Assembly: GCA_050250795.1 (NCBI GenBank)
Contig: JBFWNZ010000170.1
Span: 1-8,024 of the forward strand
DNA: 8,024 bases
Reading direction: 5' to 3'
Source of the DNA: JBFWNZ01 sp050250795
GTDB taxonomy: Bacteria; Pseudomonadota; Alphaproteobacteria; UBA8366
Shown: positions 1 through 5,644 of the stretch, piece by piece
How the letters are laid out: each line of letters opens with the position of its first letter
How positions within the stretch are numbered: the stretch's first letter is position 1
Notes under the pieces: model-generated
Told to the model about the DNA's origin: nothing
What the model saw: the letters and a program-made list of their open reading frames with translations, nothing else
Database searches by the model: none
Translations under genes and position numbers: made by a program

Positions 1-132
1 GCGCTGGGCCTGTGCGGCGTGACCTCGGCGGACCGGCTCGACTCCTCCTTCGTGCGCCCGGCGCGCGCCGTGCGCGCACCGCATGTCGTCAGCGCGCTGC
101 CGCTGATCGATATTCCCAGCCCGCGCTACTGA
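1..132 (+). CDS. C-terminal fragment, probable FMN-dependent alpha-hydroxy-acid dehydrogenase
   Basis: An open frame enters from the left edge and ends at TGA 130-132, giving the last 43 residues of a protein whose body lies outside the window. The tail starts with a LGLCGVTSADRLD segment, followed by a proline/valine-rich end (APHVVSALPLIDIPSPRY). This resembles the extreme C-terminus of the L-lactate dehydrogenase/glycolate oxidase family, where the last helix has the pattern (M/L)xLxGxxxxxxLxxxxv. Such enzymes use FMN to oxidise 2-hydroxy acids to 2-oxo acids. The FMN-binding and active-site residues are not in view, so the call rests on a short, weakly conserved stretch. The gene is convergent with the next one, and the stops are 6 bp apart. 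Another enzyme family with a similar tail cannot be excluded. Confidence 0.5.
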   Translation, partial: ALGLCGVTSADRLDSSFVRPARAVRAPHVVSALPLIDIPSPRY

Positions 133-138
133 CCGGCG

Positions 139-774
139 CTACCACATCCGGGTCTTGCGGCTCTCCAGCACGCCGGCGTCGTATTCGGCGGCCGTCATGC
201 CGGTCTTCGCATGGTCGCGCAGCCATTCGCCCGGCGTGGGCAGGCGCGAGCGCTCGATCCGGTAGTCGTCTTCCCACAGCTTCGAGCGGATCAGCGCCTT
301 GGCGCAGTGGGTATAGGCCTCGACCACCTCGATCAGGATCGCGGCGCGCGGCGGCTTGCCATGCGCCTCCATCGTCGCCAGCAGGTCGGGATCGGTGGTC
401 AGCCGCGCCCGGCCGTTGACGCGGATGGTCTCGTTGACGCCGGGGATGAAGAAGATCAGCCCGACATCCGGGTTCGCCACCAGGTTGGCGATCGAATCCA
501 GCCGGTTGTTGCCGGGGCGGTCGGGGATCGCCAGCGTCTTCGGGTCCAGGACCTTCACGAAGCCTGGGAAATCGCCGCGCGGCGAGGCGTCGGCACCGAC
601 ACCGCCCGGCCCGCTGGTCGCCATCACCAGAAAGGGCGATAGCCCGATGAACTCCGCGATATGCCGGTCGATATGGTCGATCTGCTTGCCCTGCGAGATT
701 GCGGAGGGCGCCCCGTAATGGGCGCGCAGTGCCTCGGCGTCCGCGATCTCGGTGTCGTTTCGGCCGTCTGGCAT
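139..774 (-). CDS. PPOX-class FMN-binding oxidoreductase (DR_2398-like family)
   Basis: The gene encodes a 211-residue cytoplasmic protein of the pyridoxamine 5'-phosphate oxidase-like split-barrel fold, which binds FMN as a dimer. Diagnostic stretches are DASPRGDFPGFV (about 62-73), LAIPDRPGNNRLDSI (81-95) and a strand pair around IPGVNETIRVNGRA (110-123). HCAKALIRSKLW follows near 156-167. These match the subgroup annotated as a probable FMN-dependent PPOX enzyme of the DR_2398 type; length is as usual for it. The substrate is unknown; relatives are often guessed to reduce small molecules or to act in detoxification, and true PdxH activity is unlikely. ATG 774 is chosen because the N-terminal helix seems complete, but the ribosome-binding site is poor (GGGACC about 8 nt upstream, GAGG directly abutting). 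It is convergent with the gene at 1-132 and divergent from the monooxygenase gene. Confidence 0.88.
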   Translation of the reverse strand: MPDGRNDTEIADAEALRAHYGAPSAISQGKQIDHIDRHIAEFIGLSPFLVMATSGPGGVGADASPRGDFPGFVKVLDPKTLAIPDRPGNNRLDSIANLVANPDVGLIFFIPGVNETIRVNGRARLTTDPDLLATMEAHGKPPRAAILIEVVEAYTHCAKALIRSKLWEDDYRIERSRLPTPGEWLRDHAKTGMTAAEYDAGVLESRKTRMW

Positions 775-862
775 CCTCGTGGTCCCGGTCCGTTGCTGCG
801 TCGCGCCCAGCCTATCGTGTGGGGACGCGGGCGCAAAGGTCGCAGGCTCCGCCGCAGATTCC

Positions 863-892
863 TCGACCCGCGCATCGCATCCGCGTTAGGAT
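863..892 (+). promoter_or_regulatory. candidate sigma70-type promoter for the monooxygenase operon
   Basis: TCGACC (863-868) and TAGGAT (887-892) each match 4 of 6 bases of the -35 and -10 consensus, with an 18-bp spacer. They lie 65-94 bp upstream of the monooxygenase ATG. Palindromes follow immediately downstream, where an operator would overlap the transcription start. Weak matches like this arise by chance, so it is only a candidate. Confidence 0.22.
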
Positions 893-893
893 C

Positions 894-922
894 GTCCGGA
901 CAAGTTAGGGACCGGACGGTCC
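894..922. promoter_or_regulatory. paired palindromes, possible operator
   Basis: Two perfect inverted repeats lie in the divergent region: GTCCGGAC (894-901) and GGACCGGACGGTCC (909-922; 6-bp arms, 2-bp spacer). Their centres are 18 bp apart and they share GGAC/GTCC half-sites. More GGWCC copies occur at 781-785, 787-791 and 944-948. This is consistent with a binding site for a dimeric repressor controlling the monooxygenase operon. No regulator gene is in the window. Confidence 0.3.
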
Positions 923-956
923 GCAAAGAAGCCATCGGGAAACGGACCAGAAGCGC

Positions 957-2363
957 ATGAACGAGATGAGGGCAGCCGCGCCCAAGACCGTCACCGACCT
1001 GACGGGCGCGGCCCGCGGGCGAAAGCATATCGGCATCGTCGGCGCCGGGGCGGCGGGCCTTTGCACCGCCAAATACATGAAGCAGGCCGGCTTCGACGTC
1101 ACCCTGTTCGAGATCGGCACGCAGATCGGCGGCCTGTGGTGCTTCCGCAACGACAGCGGCCGCTCCTCGGCCTACAGCACGCTCCACATCAACACCTCGA
1201 AGGGTGTGACGCATTTCCACGATCTGGATTTCGATCCCGACGTGCAGGACTTCCCCGACCATCGCGACATGCACCGCTATCTCGTGCAGTACGCGGACCG
1301 TTTCGGCGTCACGCCGCATATCCGCTTCAAGAGCGAGGTGATCGACGTCCGCCCGGCGTTCACGCCGGGGCGCGAGGCGCCGCGCTGGGAGGTGGAGACC
1401 GTCAACGGCGAGGTGTTCGCCTTCGACGCCGTCTGCGTCGCTACCGGGCATCTGACGAAGCCGATGCATGTCCCCATGTTCCGGGACGAATTCAAGGGCG
1501 AGTACGTTCACAGCCAGGATTACAAGGATCCGGCGCCCTTCCTCGGAAAGCGGGTCTGCATCGTCGGCGTCGGCAACAGCGCCTGCGATATTTCCGGCGA
1601 CCTTTGCGCGACGGCGCCGCGTTGCGTGCTGGTGGCGCGGTCCGGCGTGATCGTGCTGCCGAAGCTGCTGTTCGGCCTGCCTTTCACCGATATCAGCAAC
1701 TGCATCCAGCAGGCCTGGATTCCCCAGGCCATCCGCCGCCGCCTGATCCGCTTCCTCACCTGGATCGCGCATGGCGACATGCAGAAGCTGGGCTTCAAGC
1801 CGGTGGGCCAGCGCACCCATGTCACCAGCAACGGCACCATCGTTACCGACATCCGCTACAACCGCATGCAGATCAAGCACGGGATCGAGCGGATCGAGGG
1901 CAAGACGATCCATTTCAGCGACGGCACGGCGGAGGAGTTCGACACCCTGATCGCCGCCACCGGCTATCTGATCGAACTGCCCTTCATCAAGCCGGAGGTG
2001 GTGCCGCTCACCGGCAACCGCATCGACCTGTGGCAGCGGATGGTGCCGCCCGACTGGCCGGGGCTGTATTTCGTGGGCATGCTCAATCCGGATACCGCGC
2101 TGAACATGCTGTATGAGCGCCAGGTTCCGATCATCCGCGACATCGAACTCGGCACCTTCATGCTGCCGAGCCGCGACGAGATGTGGGAGGACATCCGCCG
2201 CAAGGAGGCGTGGGTGAAGCGCCATTACAAGGACACGCCCCGCCACACCATCGAGGAAGAGCACATCCCCTATTTCATGGGGCTGCGCAAGGCGCGGCTG
2301 CAATCCTGGCTGCGGATGCGCCGCCGCGGGGCCGCCGCCGCCGAGACCGCGCGCGCCGCGTGA
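957..2363 (+). CDS. flavin-containing monooxygenase (class B, FAD/NADPH)
   Basis: This 468-residue single-component flavoprotein uses FAD and NADPH to insert one oxygen atom from O2 into a substrate heteroatom or carbonyl. The first Rossmann motif is GAGAAG (29-34), within a beta-alpha-beta unit ending at the ribose-binding glutamate of TLFE (E52). GGLW follows at 58-61. The family fingerprint FxGxxxHSxxY is intact (F179, G181, H185, S186, Y189). A second NADPH-binding motif, GVGNSA, lies at 204-209, and the AATGY strand is at 333-337. The terminal Y of the fingerprint points to FMO-type rather than the Trp-ended Baeyer-Villiger type, although some FMO-like proteins also oxidise ketones. Length is normal. 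There is no membrane anchor, as expected for bacterial forms. ATG 957 is used; an in-frame ATG at 966 is also possible and neither has a strong ribosome-binding site. It is the first gene of a likely operon with the transporter and hydrolase downstream. Confidence 0.93.
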   Translation: MNEMRAAAPKTVTDLTGAARGRKHIGIVGAGAAGLCTAKYMKQAGFDVTLFEIGTQIGGLWCFRNDSGRSSAYSTLHINTSKGVTHFHDLDFDPDVQDFPDHRDMHRYLVQYADRFGVTPHIRFKSEVIDVRPAFTPGREAPRWEVETVNGEVFAFDAVCVATGHLTKPMHVPMFRDEFKGEYVHSQDYKDPAPFLGKRVCIVGVGNSACDISGDLCATAPRCVLVARSGVIVLPKLLFGLPFTDISNCIQQAWIPQAIRRRLIRFLTWIAHGDMQKLGFKPVGQRTHVTSNGTIVTDIRYNRMQIKHGIERIEGKTIHFSDGTAEEFDTLIAATGYLIELPFIKPEVVPLTGNRIDLWQRMVPPDWPGLYFVGMLNPDTALNMLYERQVPIIRDIELGTFMLPSRDEMWEDIRRKEAWVKRHYKDTPRHTIEEEHIPYFMGLRKARLQSWLRMRRRGAAAAETARAA

Positions 2364-2382
2364 CCCCGGATGGATCGCGAAC

Positions 2383-2387
2383 GGGGG
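2383..2387 (+). promoter_or_regulatory. ribosome-binding site for the EamA transporter
   Basis: GGGGG sits 8 nt before GTG 2396 and supports that codon as the start over GTG 2360, which overlaps the monooxygenase stop. Confidence 0.45.
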
Positions 2388-2395
2388 CCGCGTCC

Positions 2396-3283
2396 GTGAC
2401 GGCGCCGGCCGATGAGCATGCCCTGGGCATACGCCGGGGCATCGGCAGCATGCTGGCCTCGGGCATCGTGCTCGCCTTCAGCGACACCGTGATGAAGGGG
2501 CTGACCGTCGCCATGCCGCCGCCCCAACTGGCGGCGACGCGCGCGGGCATCGCCTGCGTGCTGATCGTCGGTTTCCTGTGGTTCCGCCGCGAGCTGGCGA
2601 GCCTGCGGGTGGGGAACTGGAAGGGGCAGTCGGTCCGTGCGGCGCTGTTCGGCGCCAATACGGTGCTGCTGCTGATGGCCTTCAAATACATGCCCCTGGC
2701 CGACGCGATGGCGCTGCAATTCGCCAATCCCCTGTTCATCACGGCGCTGGCGCCCTTCATGCTGGGCGAGCGGATCGGCTGGCGCCGCTGGGCGGCCGTG
2801 GCCGCGGGGTTCGTCGGGGTCGTGCTGATCGTGCGACCGACCGGCGAGACCCGCGACCTCATCGCGTTGCTGCCCTTGGGGTCGGCGGTCTGCGCGGCAT
2901 TGCGCGATATCGTGACGCGGAAAATCTGCGCCACGGAGACGACGGGGTCGATGCTGCTGACGGGGATGGTCGGCGTCTGCCTGCTTGGGGGTGTCGCATC
3001 GCCCCTCGGATGGATCGCGCCCGACGCATCCATGCTCGCCTGGGTGGCCCTGGGCTCGGTCTTGCAGTCGCTCGGGCTGATCTTCGGCATTCGCGCCTTT
3101 CGCTGGGCCGATGCCTCCATCGTCGCGCCCTTCCGCTATTGCGCGCTGATCTGGGTGACGATCCTGGGCTTCGTCGTGTTCGGCGAGATTCCGGCGACGC
3201 ATGTGTTTGCGGGTATCGCCCTGGTGGTGGCCGCTAACCTCTACATCTTCCATCGCGAGACGCGGCGGCGGCACCGGGGTTGA
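2396..3283 (+). CDS. EamA/DMT-superfamily transporter
   Basis: From GTG 2396 the product is 295 residues, the usual length for a ten-helix drug/metabolite transporter made of two tandem EamA domains (about 14-147 and 156-286). Hydrophobic segments run the full length. Family-typical landmarks are ADAMALQFANPLF at 102-114 (end of helix 3 into helix 4), GERIGWRRWAAVAAGFVGV (124-142), and in the second half ADASIVAPFRYCALIW (238-253) followed by FGEIP (262-266). A basic tail (HRETRRRHRG) suggests a cytoplasmic C-terminus. The carrier moves a small metabolite across the inner membrane. Members include exporters of amino acids and uptake systems such as S-adenosylmethionine transport, and the substrate cannot be read here. 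An alternative start, GTG 2360, overlaps the upstream TGA as GTGA, so coupling with the monooxygenase is likely in either case. An in-frame ATG at 2183 is inside the upstream gene and unlikely. Confidence 0.88.
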   Translation: MTAPADEHALGIRRGIGSMLASGIVLAFSDTVMKGLTVAMPPPQLAATRAGIACVLIVGFLWFRRELASLRVGNWKGQSVRAALFGANTVLLLMAFKYMPLADAMALQFANPLFITALAPFMLGERIGWRRWAAVAAGFVGVVLIVRPTGETRDLIALLPLGSAVCAALRDIVTRKICATETTGSMLLTGMVGVCLLGGVASPLGWIAPDASMLAWVALGSVLQSLGLIFGIRAFRWADASIVAPFRYCALIWVTILGFVVFGEIPATHVFAGIALVVAANLYIFHRETRRRHRG

Positions 3284-3308
3284 AGCCGCTGGAAACAAGG
3301 CATATCGT

Positions 3309-3334
3309 CCTGCCTCCGGGGCAGGGGCCCTGCC
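3309..3334 (+). other. competing hairpins in the transporter-hydrolase gap
   Basis: The arm GGCAGG (3320-3325) can pair either with CCTGCC upstream (3309-3314, 5-nt loop) or with CCTGCC downstream (3329-3334, 3-nt loop). The two stems are mutually exclusive. No T-run follows, so this is not a standard intrinsic terminator. It could protect mRNA ends or tune expression of the downstream hydrolase, or be chance in GC-rich DNA. Confidence 0.35.
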
Positions 3335-3380
3335 GCAGCCCGCCGACAGATGCTTACATTTTCCGGCCGTCCGCGCGGCC

Positions 3381-3386
3381 GAGGGG
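3381..3386 (+). promoter_or_regulatory. ribosome-binding site of the first alpha/beta hydrolase
   Basis: GAGGGG lies 5 nt before ATG 3392. It selects this start over the in-frame ATG at 3350, whose extra residues (MLTFSGRPRGRGDA) are unlike the family. Confidence 0.7.
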
Positions 3387-3391
3387 ACGCC

Positions 3392-4222
3392 ATGCCTGAG
3401 GGAACCAGCACCGAAACCGTGACCCTGTCCGACGGCAGCAGCCATCCGCTGCCGTATCTGAACATGAAGGTGTCGGGCGAGGGCGAGACCGTGGTGCTGA
3501 TCCATGGCGGTCTGGGCTCGTGGAAGCACTGGGTCCGCAACATCGAACCGCTGTCGAAGGTCTGCCGCGTGCATGCGCTGGACCAACTGGCCTATGGCGA
3601 ATCCGGACCGGTCGAGCCGGGCATCTCCAGCGACGACTATCTCGAACTCACCTATCGCGCCTTGCTCAAGGCGTTTCCGGGGGACGAGCCGATCACCTTC
3701 ATCGGCTTTTCCTTCGGGGCCTCCACGGCGGGCGACATGGCGCGCCGCTTCGGATCGCGCACCCGCCGGCTTGCGGTGATGGGCCCGGCCGGCCTCGGCA
3801 GCAGTGCGGCACGCAAGCTGGAACTGCGCAGCTACAAGGCGGCGCGGAACGATCCGGCGCTCTATCGCGACACGCTGCGCCACAATCTGCTTCAGCTGAT
3901 GCTGGCCCATCCGGAATCGGTGGACGAGGCGACCCTCGACATCCAGCAATACTGCGTCGAGCACACGCGCTACGACAGCCGGCGCGTCAGCTGGAAAACC
4001 TATCTGAAGGACGCCCTGCCGCAGCTGACCTGCCCGGTCATGCTGATCTGGGGCGAACTGGACACCTCGGCGGTGCCCAGCATCGCCGCCCGCACCCAGA
4101 TCGTGCTGGACGCCCGGCCGGACACGCGGGTCGAGATGATCCGCAATGCCGGCCATTGGGTGCAGTATGAGGCGGCCGACGCGGTGAACCGGCTGCTGGC
4201 CGAGTTCATCGCGACGACCTGA
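3392..4222 (+). CDS. alpha/beta-fold hydrolase
   Basis: The 276-residue product is a cytoplasmic alpha/beta hydrolase with a complete catalytic triad. The oxyanion-hole loop is HGG (38-40). The nucleophile elbow GFSFG (105-109) places Ser107. The acid is probably Asp224 in WGELDTSA, and the base is His255 in NAGHWVQYE. The region between about 135 and 205 has no core-fold motifs and is probably the cap domain that shapes the substrate pocket. Such enzymes cleave esters, lactones, amides or C-C bonds; the sequence does not say which. It lies 108 bp after the transporter on the same strand, so it is probably the third gene of the monooxygenase operon and could hydrolyse an ester or lactone made by that enzyme (inference). 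ATG 3392 is chosen for its strong ribosome-binding site. It is convergent with the DUF1330 gene, and the stops are 12 bp apart. Confidence 0.92.
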   Translation: MPEGTSTETVTLSDGSSHPLPYLNMKVSGEGETVVLIHGGLGSWKHWVRNIEPLSKVCRVHALDQLAYGESGPVEPGISSDDYLELTYRALLKAFPGDEPITFIGFSFGASTAGDMARRFGSRTRRLAVMGPAGLGSSAARKLELRSYKAARNDPALYRDTLRHNLLQLMLAHPESVDEATLDIQQYCVEHTRYDSRRVSWKTYLKDALPQLTCPVMLIWGELDTSAVPSIAARTQIVLDARPDTRVEMIRNAGHWVQYEAADAVNRLLAEFIATT

Positions 4223-4228
4223 CGGGGC

Positions 4229-4243
4229 GGGGCCTTACGCCCC
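4229..4243. terminator. weak hairpin between convergent genes
   Basis: GGGGC (4229-4233), a 5-nt loop and GCCCC (4239-4243) form a GC stem that spans the stop codon of the DUF1330 gene; only TT follows on the + strand. It could help end transcription from both sides, but there is no real T-tract. Confidence 0.3.
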
Positions 4244-4522
4244 TTCGATGACGAAGAACATCATGTCGGCCGCGCCTTCGCGGTGCGCCTTCGCGGCCTG
4301 GTATTCGGCCGAGTTATAATAGGCGGTCGCGGTCTCGACGTCCTTGAACTCGATCAGCACGTTGCGCTGGCGCGGCGCCTGGCCTTCCAGCGGCACGACC
4401 TTGCCGCCGCGGGTCAGGAACTTGCCGCCGTACTTGGCGCAGGCCACGGTCGCTCCCTCCGCATACTTCTTGTAGCGCTCGGGATCGGTGACGTTCACCT
4501 GGGCAACGACATAGGCGACCAT
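4235..4522 (-). CDS. DUF1330 family protein
   Basis: This is a 95-residue protein of the DUF1330 family, which has a ferredoxin-like, dimeric alpha/beta-barrel fold similar to antibiotic-monooxygenase and EthD domains. It starts MVAYVVAQVNVTDPERYKKY (1-20), the usual first strand and helix. The middle, YGGKFLTRGGKVVPLEG (31-47), carries the conserved gly-rich strand pair. VLIEFKDVETATAYYNSAEY (55-74) and a final FFVIEGA strand complete it. The whole domain is present at normal length. Biochemical function is not established for the family; small size and fold suggest a dimeric ligand-binding or cofactor-free enzyme. ATG 4522 is chosen for its strong ribosome-binding site; a longer frame up to 4633 reads through the promoter region. 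It is divergent from the second hydrolase, so the two may be co-regulated. Confidence 0.92.
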   Translation of the reverse strand: MVAYVVAQVNVTDPERYKKYAEGATVACAKYGGKFLTRGGKVVPLEGQAPRQRNVLIEFKDVETATAYYNSAEYQAAKAHREGAADMMFFVIEGA

Positions 4523-4530
4523 CGGCGCCT

Positions 4531-4537
4531 CTCCTTT
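4531..4537 (-). promoter_or_regulatory. strong ribosome-binding site of the DUF1330 gene
   Basis: On the minus strand AAAGGAG lies 8 nt before ATG 4522. It is one of the best Shine-Dalgarno matches in the window and fixes the start of this small gene. Confidence 0.8.
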
Positions 4538-4551
4538 CTTGGTGTTCGGAA

Positions 4552-4577
4552 GGGCGGAGCCTAACATGGGTCCGCCC
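4552..4577. promoter_or_regulatory. 7-12-7 inverted repeat in a divergent promoter region
   Basis: GGGCGGA (4552-4558) and TCCGCCC (4571-4577) are perfect inverted arms around a 12-bp AT-richer spacer. They sit midway between the starts of the DUF1330 gene and the second hydrolase, as expected for a shared operator. A regulator cannot be named. Confidence 0.35.
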
Positions 4578-4584
4578 GCCCGTG

Positions 4585-4590
4585 TATTCT
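4585..4590 (+). promoter_or_regulatory. candidate -10 element for the second hydrolase
   Basis: TATTCT lies 31 bp before ATG 4621 and is one of the few AT-rich hexamers in the gap. No good -35 accompanies it (TAACAT at 4562-4567 is weak), so confidence is low. Confidence 0.22.
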
Positions 4591-4608
4591 GCCGCAGCAA
4601 TAAACGAC

Positions 4609-4615
4609 GAGGAAA
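4609..4615 (+). promoter_or_regulatory. ribosome-binding site of the second alpha/beta hydrolase
   Basis: GAGGAAA, with its GAGG core 8 nt before ATG 4621, supports that start over an upstream in-frame GTG at 4582 that would overlap the promoter region. Confidence 0.65.
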
Positions 4616-4620
4616 CGGCC

Positions 4621-5508
4621 ATGCCGCATGCAACGACCGATGATGGCGTGAAGCTCTATTACGAGGAGACGGGAAAAGGCACGCCCATCCTGTTCATCCA
4701 CGAATTCGCGGGCGACCATCGCAGCTGGGAACCCCAGATACGCTATTTCGCGCGCCGCTACCGCTGCATCACCTACAACGCCCGCGGCTATCCGCCCTCG
4801 GACGTTCCGGCCAATGCGTCCGCCTATGGCCAGGCGCGGGCCGTTGCCGATGCGCGCTCGATCCTCGACCATCTCAAGATCGACAAGGCGCATGTCGTCG
4901 GCCTGTCGATGGGCGGGTTCTGCGCCCTGCATTTCGGCATGACGCATCCCGAGCGGTCGCTGTCCGTCACCATCGGCGGCTGCGGCTATGGCGCGCAGCC
5001 GGGCACGCGCGAGAAATTCGTCGAGGAATGCGGCCTCTGCGCCGAGATGTTCGAGAATTCGGGCACCGAGACGACGGTCGCGAAATACGCCTTCGGCCCG
5101 ACGCGGGTGCAGTTCCTGAACAAGGACCCGCGCGGCTTCGAGGAGTTCCGCAGCCAGTTCGCGGAGCATGACAAGACGGGCTCGGCCAACACCCAGCGCG
5201 GTGTGCAGATGCAGCGGCCGTCGCTCTACGACCTTGTCGACAAGATGAAGGCGATGCAGGTTCCCGCCCTCATTATCACCGGCGACGAGGACGAGCCCTG
5301 CCTGGAGCCGGGCCTGCTGATGAAGCGGTCGATCCCGCGCTCGGGGCTGGTGGTCATTCCCCAGACCGGCCATGCCTGCAATCTGGAGGAGCCGGACGCC
5401 TTCAACCGCGCGGTGCAGGAATTCATAACCGCCGTCGAGACCGGCGGCTGGATGACCCGCGACCCGCGCGCAAAGGTCGGCGAAATCCTGGGGATGAAGC
5501 AGGGGTAG
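4621..5508 (+). CDS. alpha/beta-fold hydrolase
   Basis: The 295-residue product is a second, different alpha/beta hydrolase. It begins with the family's TDDGVKLYYEETGKG strand pair (6-20). The oxyanion loop reads HEFAGDH (27-33), where the commoner HGxxG has Glu in place of the first Gly. The nucleophile elbow is GLSMGG (94-99) with Ser96. The acid is probably Asp224 in GDEDEPC and the base His251 in QTGHACNLEEP. The cap (about 120-205) is rich in charged residues. A C-terminal extension after the final helix (GGWMTRDPRAKVGEILGMKQG) goes slightly beyond the core fold. It probably acts on an ester, lactone or enol-lactone in the cytoplasm; the substrate is unknown. It is divergent from the DUF1330 gene and transcribed alone, since the next gene is convergent. 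Confidence 0.92.
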   Translation: MPHATTDDGVKLYYEETGKGTPILFIHEFAGDHRSWEPQIRYFARRYRCITYNARGYPPSDVPANASAYGQARAVADARSILDHLKIDKAHVVGLSMGGFCALHFGMTHPERSLSVTIGGCGYGAQPGTREKFVEECGLCAEMFENSGTETTVAKYAFGPTRVQFLNKDPRGFEEFRSQFAEHDKTGSANTQRGVQMQRPSLYDLVDKMKAMQVPALIITGDEDEPCLEPGLLMKRSIPRSGLVVIPQTGHACNLEEPDAFNRAVQEFITAVETGGWMTRDPRAKVGEILGMKQG

Positions 5509-5524
5509 GGGTACACCACTCTTT

Positions 5525-5621
5525 GCCGTCATGCCCGCGAAAGCGGGCATCCAGGGCCAGCGGCACCATGCCGGTCGCCCTGGATTCCGGCTCTACGCTT
5601 CGCTGCGGCCGGAATGACGGC
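5525..5621. repeat. 97-bp cloverleaf-like palindromic intergenic repeat
   Basis: An outer stem, GCCGTC (5525-5530) with GACGGC (5616-5621), encloses three adjoining hairpins. Arm 1 (5531-5550) is ATGCCCGC-GAAA-GCGGGCAT. Arm 2 (5551-5583) pairs CCAGGGC with GCCCTGG and has an inner CGGCA/TGCCG stem. Arm 3 (5584-5615) pairs ATTCCGGC with GCCGGAAT. Every junction is flush, giving a potential four-way junction. The ends and the CGTCATGCCCGCGAAAGCGGGC core resemble dispersed palindromic repeats I know from many alphaproteobacterial genomes. It lies between two convergent genes and could also act as a bidirectional transcript end or mRNA-stabilising structure. No target-site duplication is obvious. 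Confidence 0.8.
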
Positions 5622-5644
5622 GTTGGGTGTGGCTGGCTTTCTTT

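Noticed and set aside
624..2303. 559-codon open frame on the minus strand opposite the monooxygenase
   Set aside because: It is a GC-rich antisense shadow: the product is low-complexity (His/Arg/Ala/Asp-rich) with no recognisable fold, while the opposite strand encodes a textbook flavoprotein.
3364..3381. CGGCCG...CGGCCG hairpin touching the ribosome-binding site of the first hydrolase
   Set aside because: CGGCCG is self-complementary and common in GC-rich DNA; the stem overlaps only the first base of the ribosome-binding site, so a regulatory switch is not supported.
2270..4156. 628-codon minus-strand open frame opposite the transporter and first hydrolase
   Set aside because: It spans two clear genes on the other strand plus their gap, and its translation is compositionally biased with no domain motifs.
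4523..4633. N-terminal extension of the DUF1330 protein up to 4633
   Set aside because: The added residues are not family-like, overlap the divergent hydrolase start, and bypass the strong ribosome-binding site next to ATG 4522.
4561..5550. 329-codon minus-strand open frame opposite the second hydrolase
   Set aside because: It mirrors the hydrolase codons and runs into both the promoter region and the palindromic repeat; no family resemblance.
5525..5621. tRNA or tRNA-like gene suggested by the cloverleaf
   Set aside because: Arm lengths and loops are wrong, there is no T-loop consensus, anticodon arm or acceptor end, and the sequence matches the style of dispersed palindromic repeats instead.
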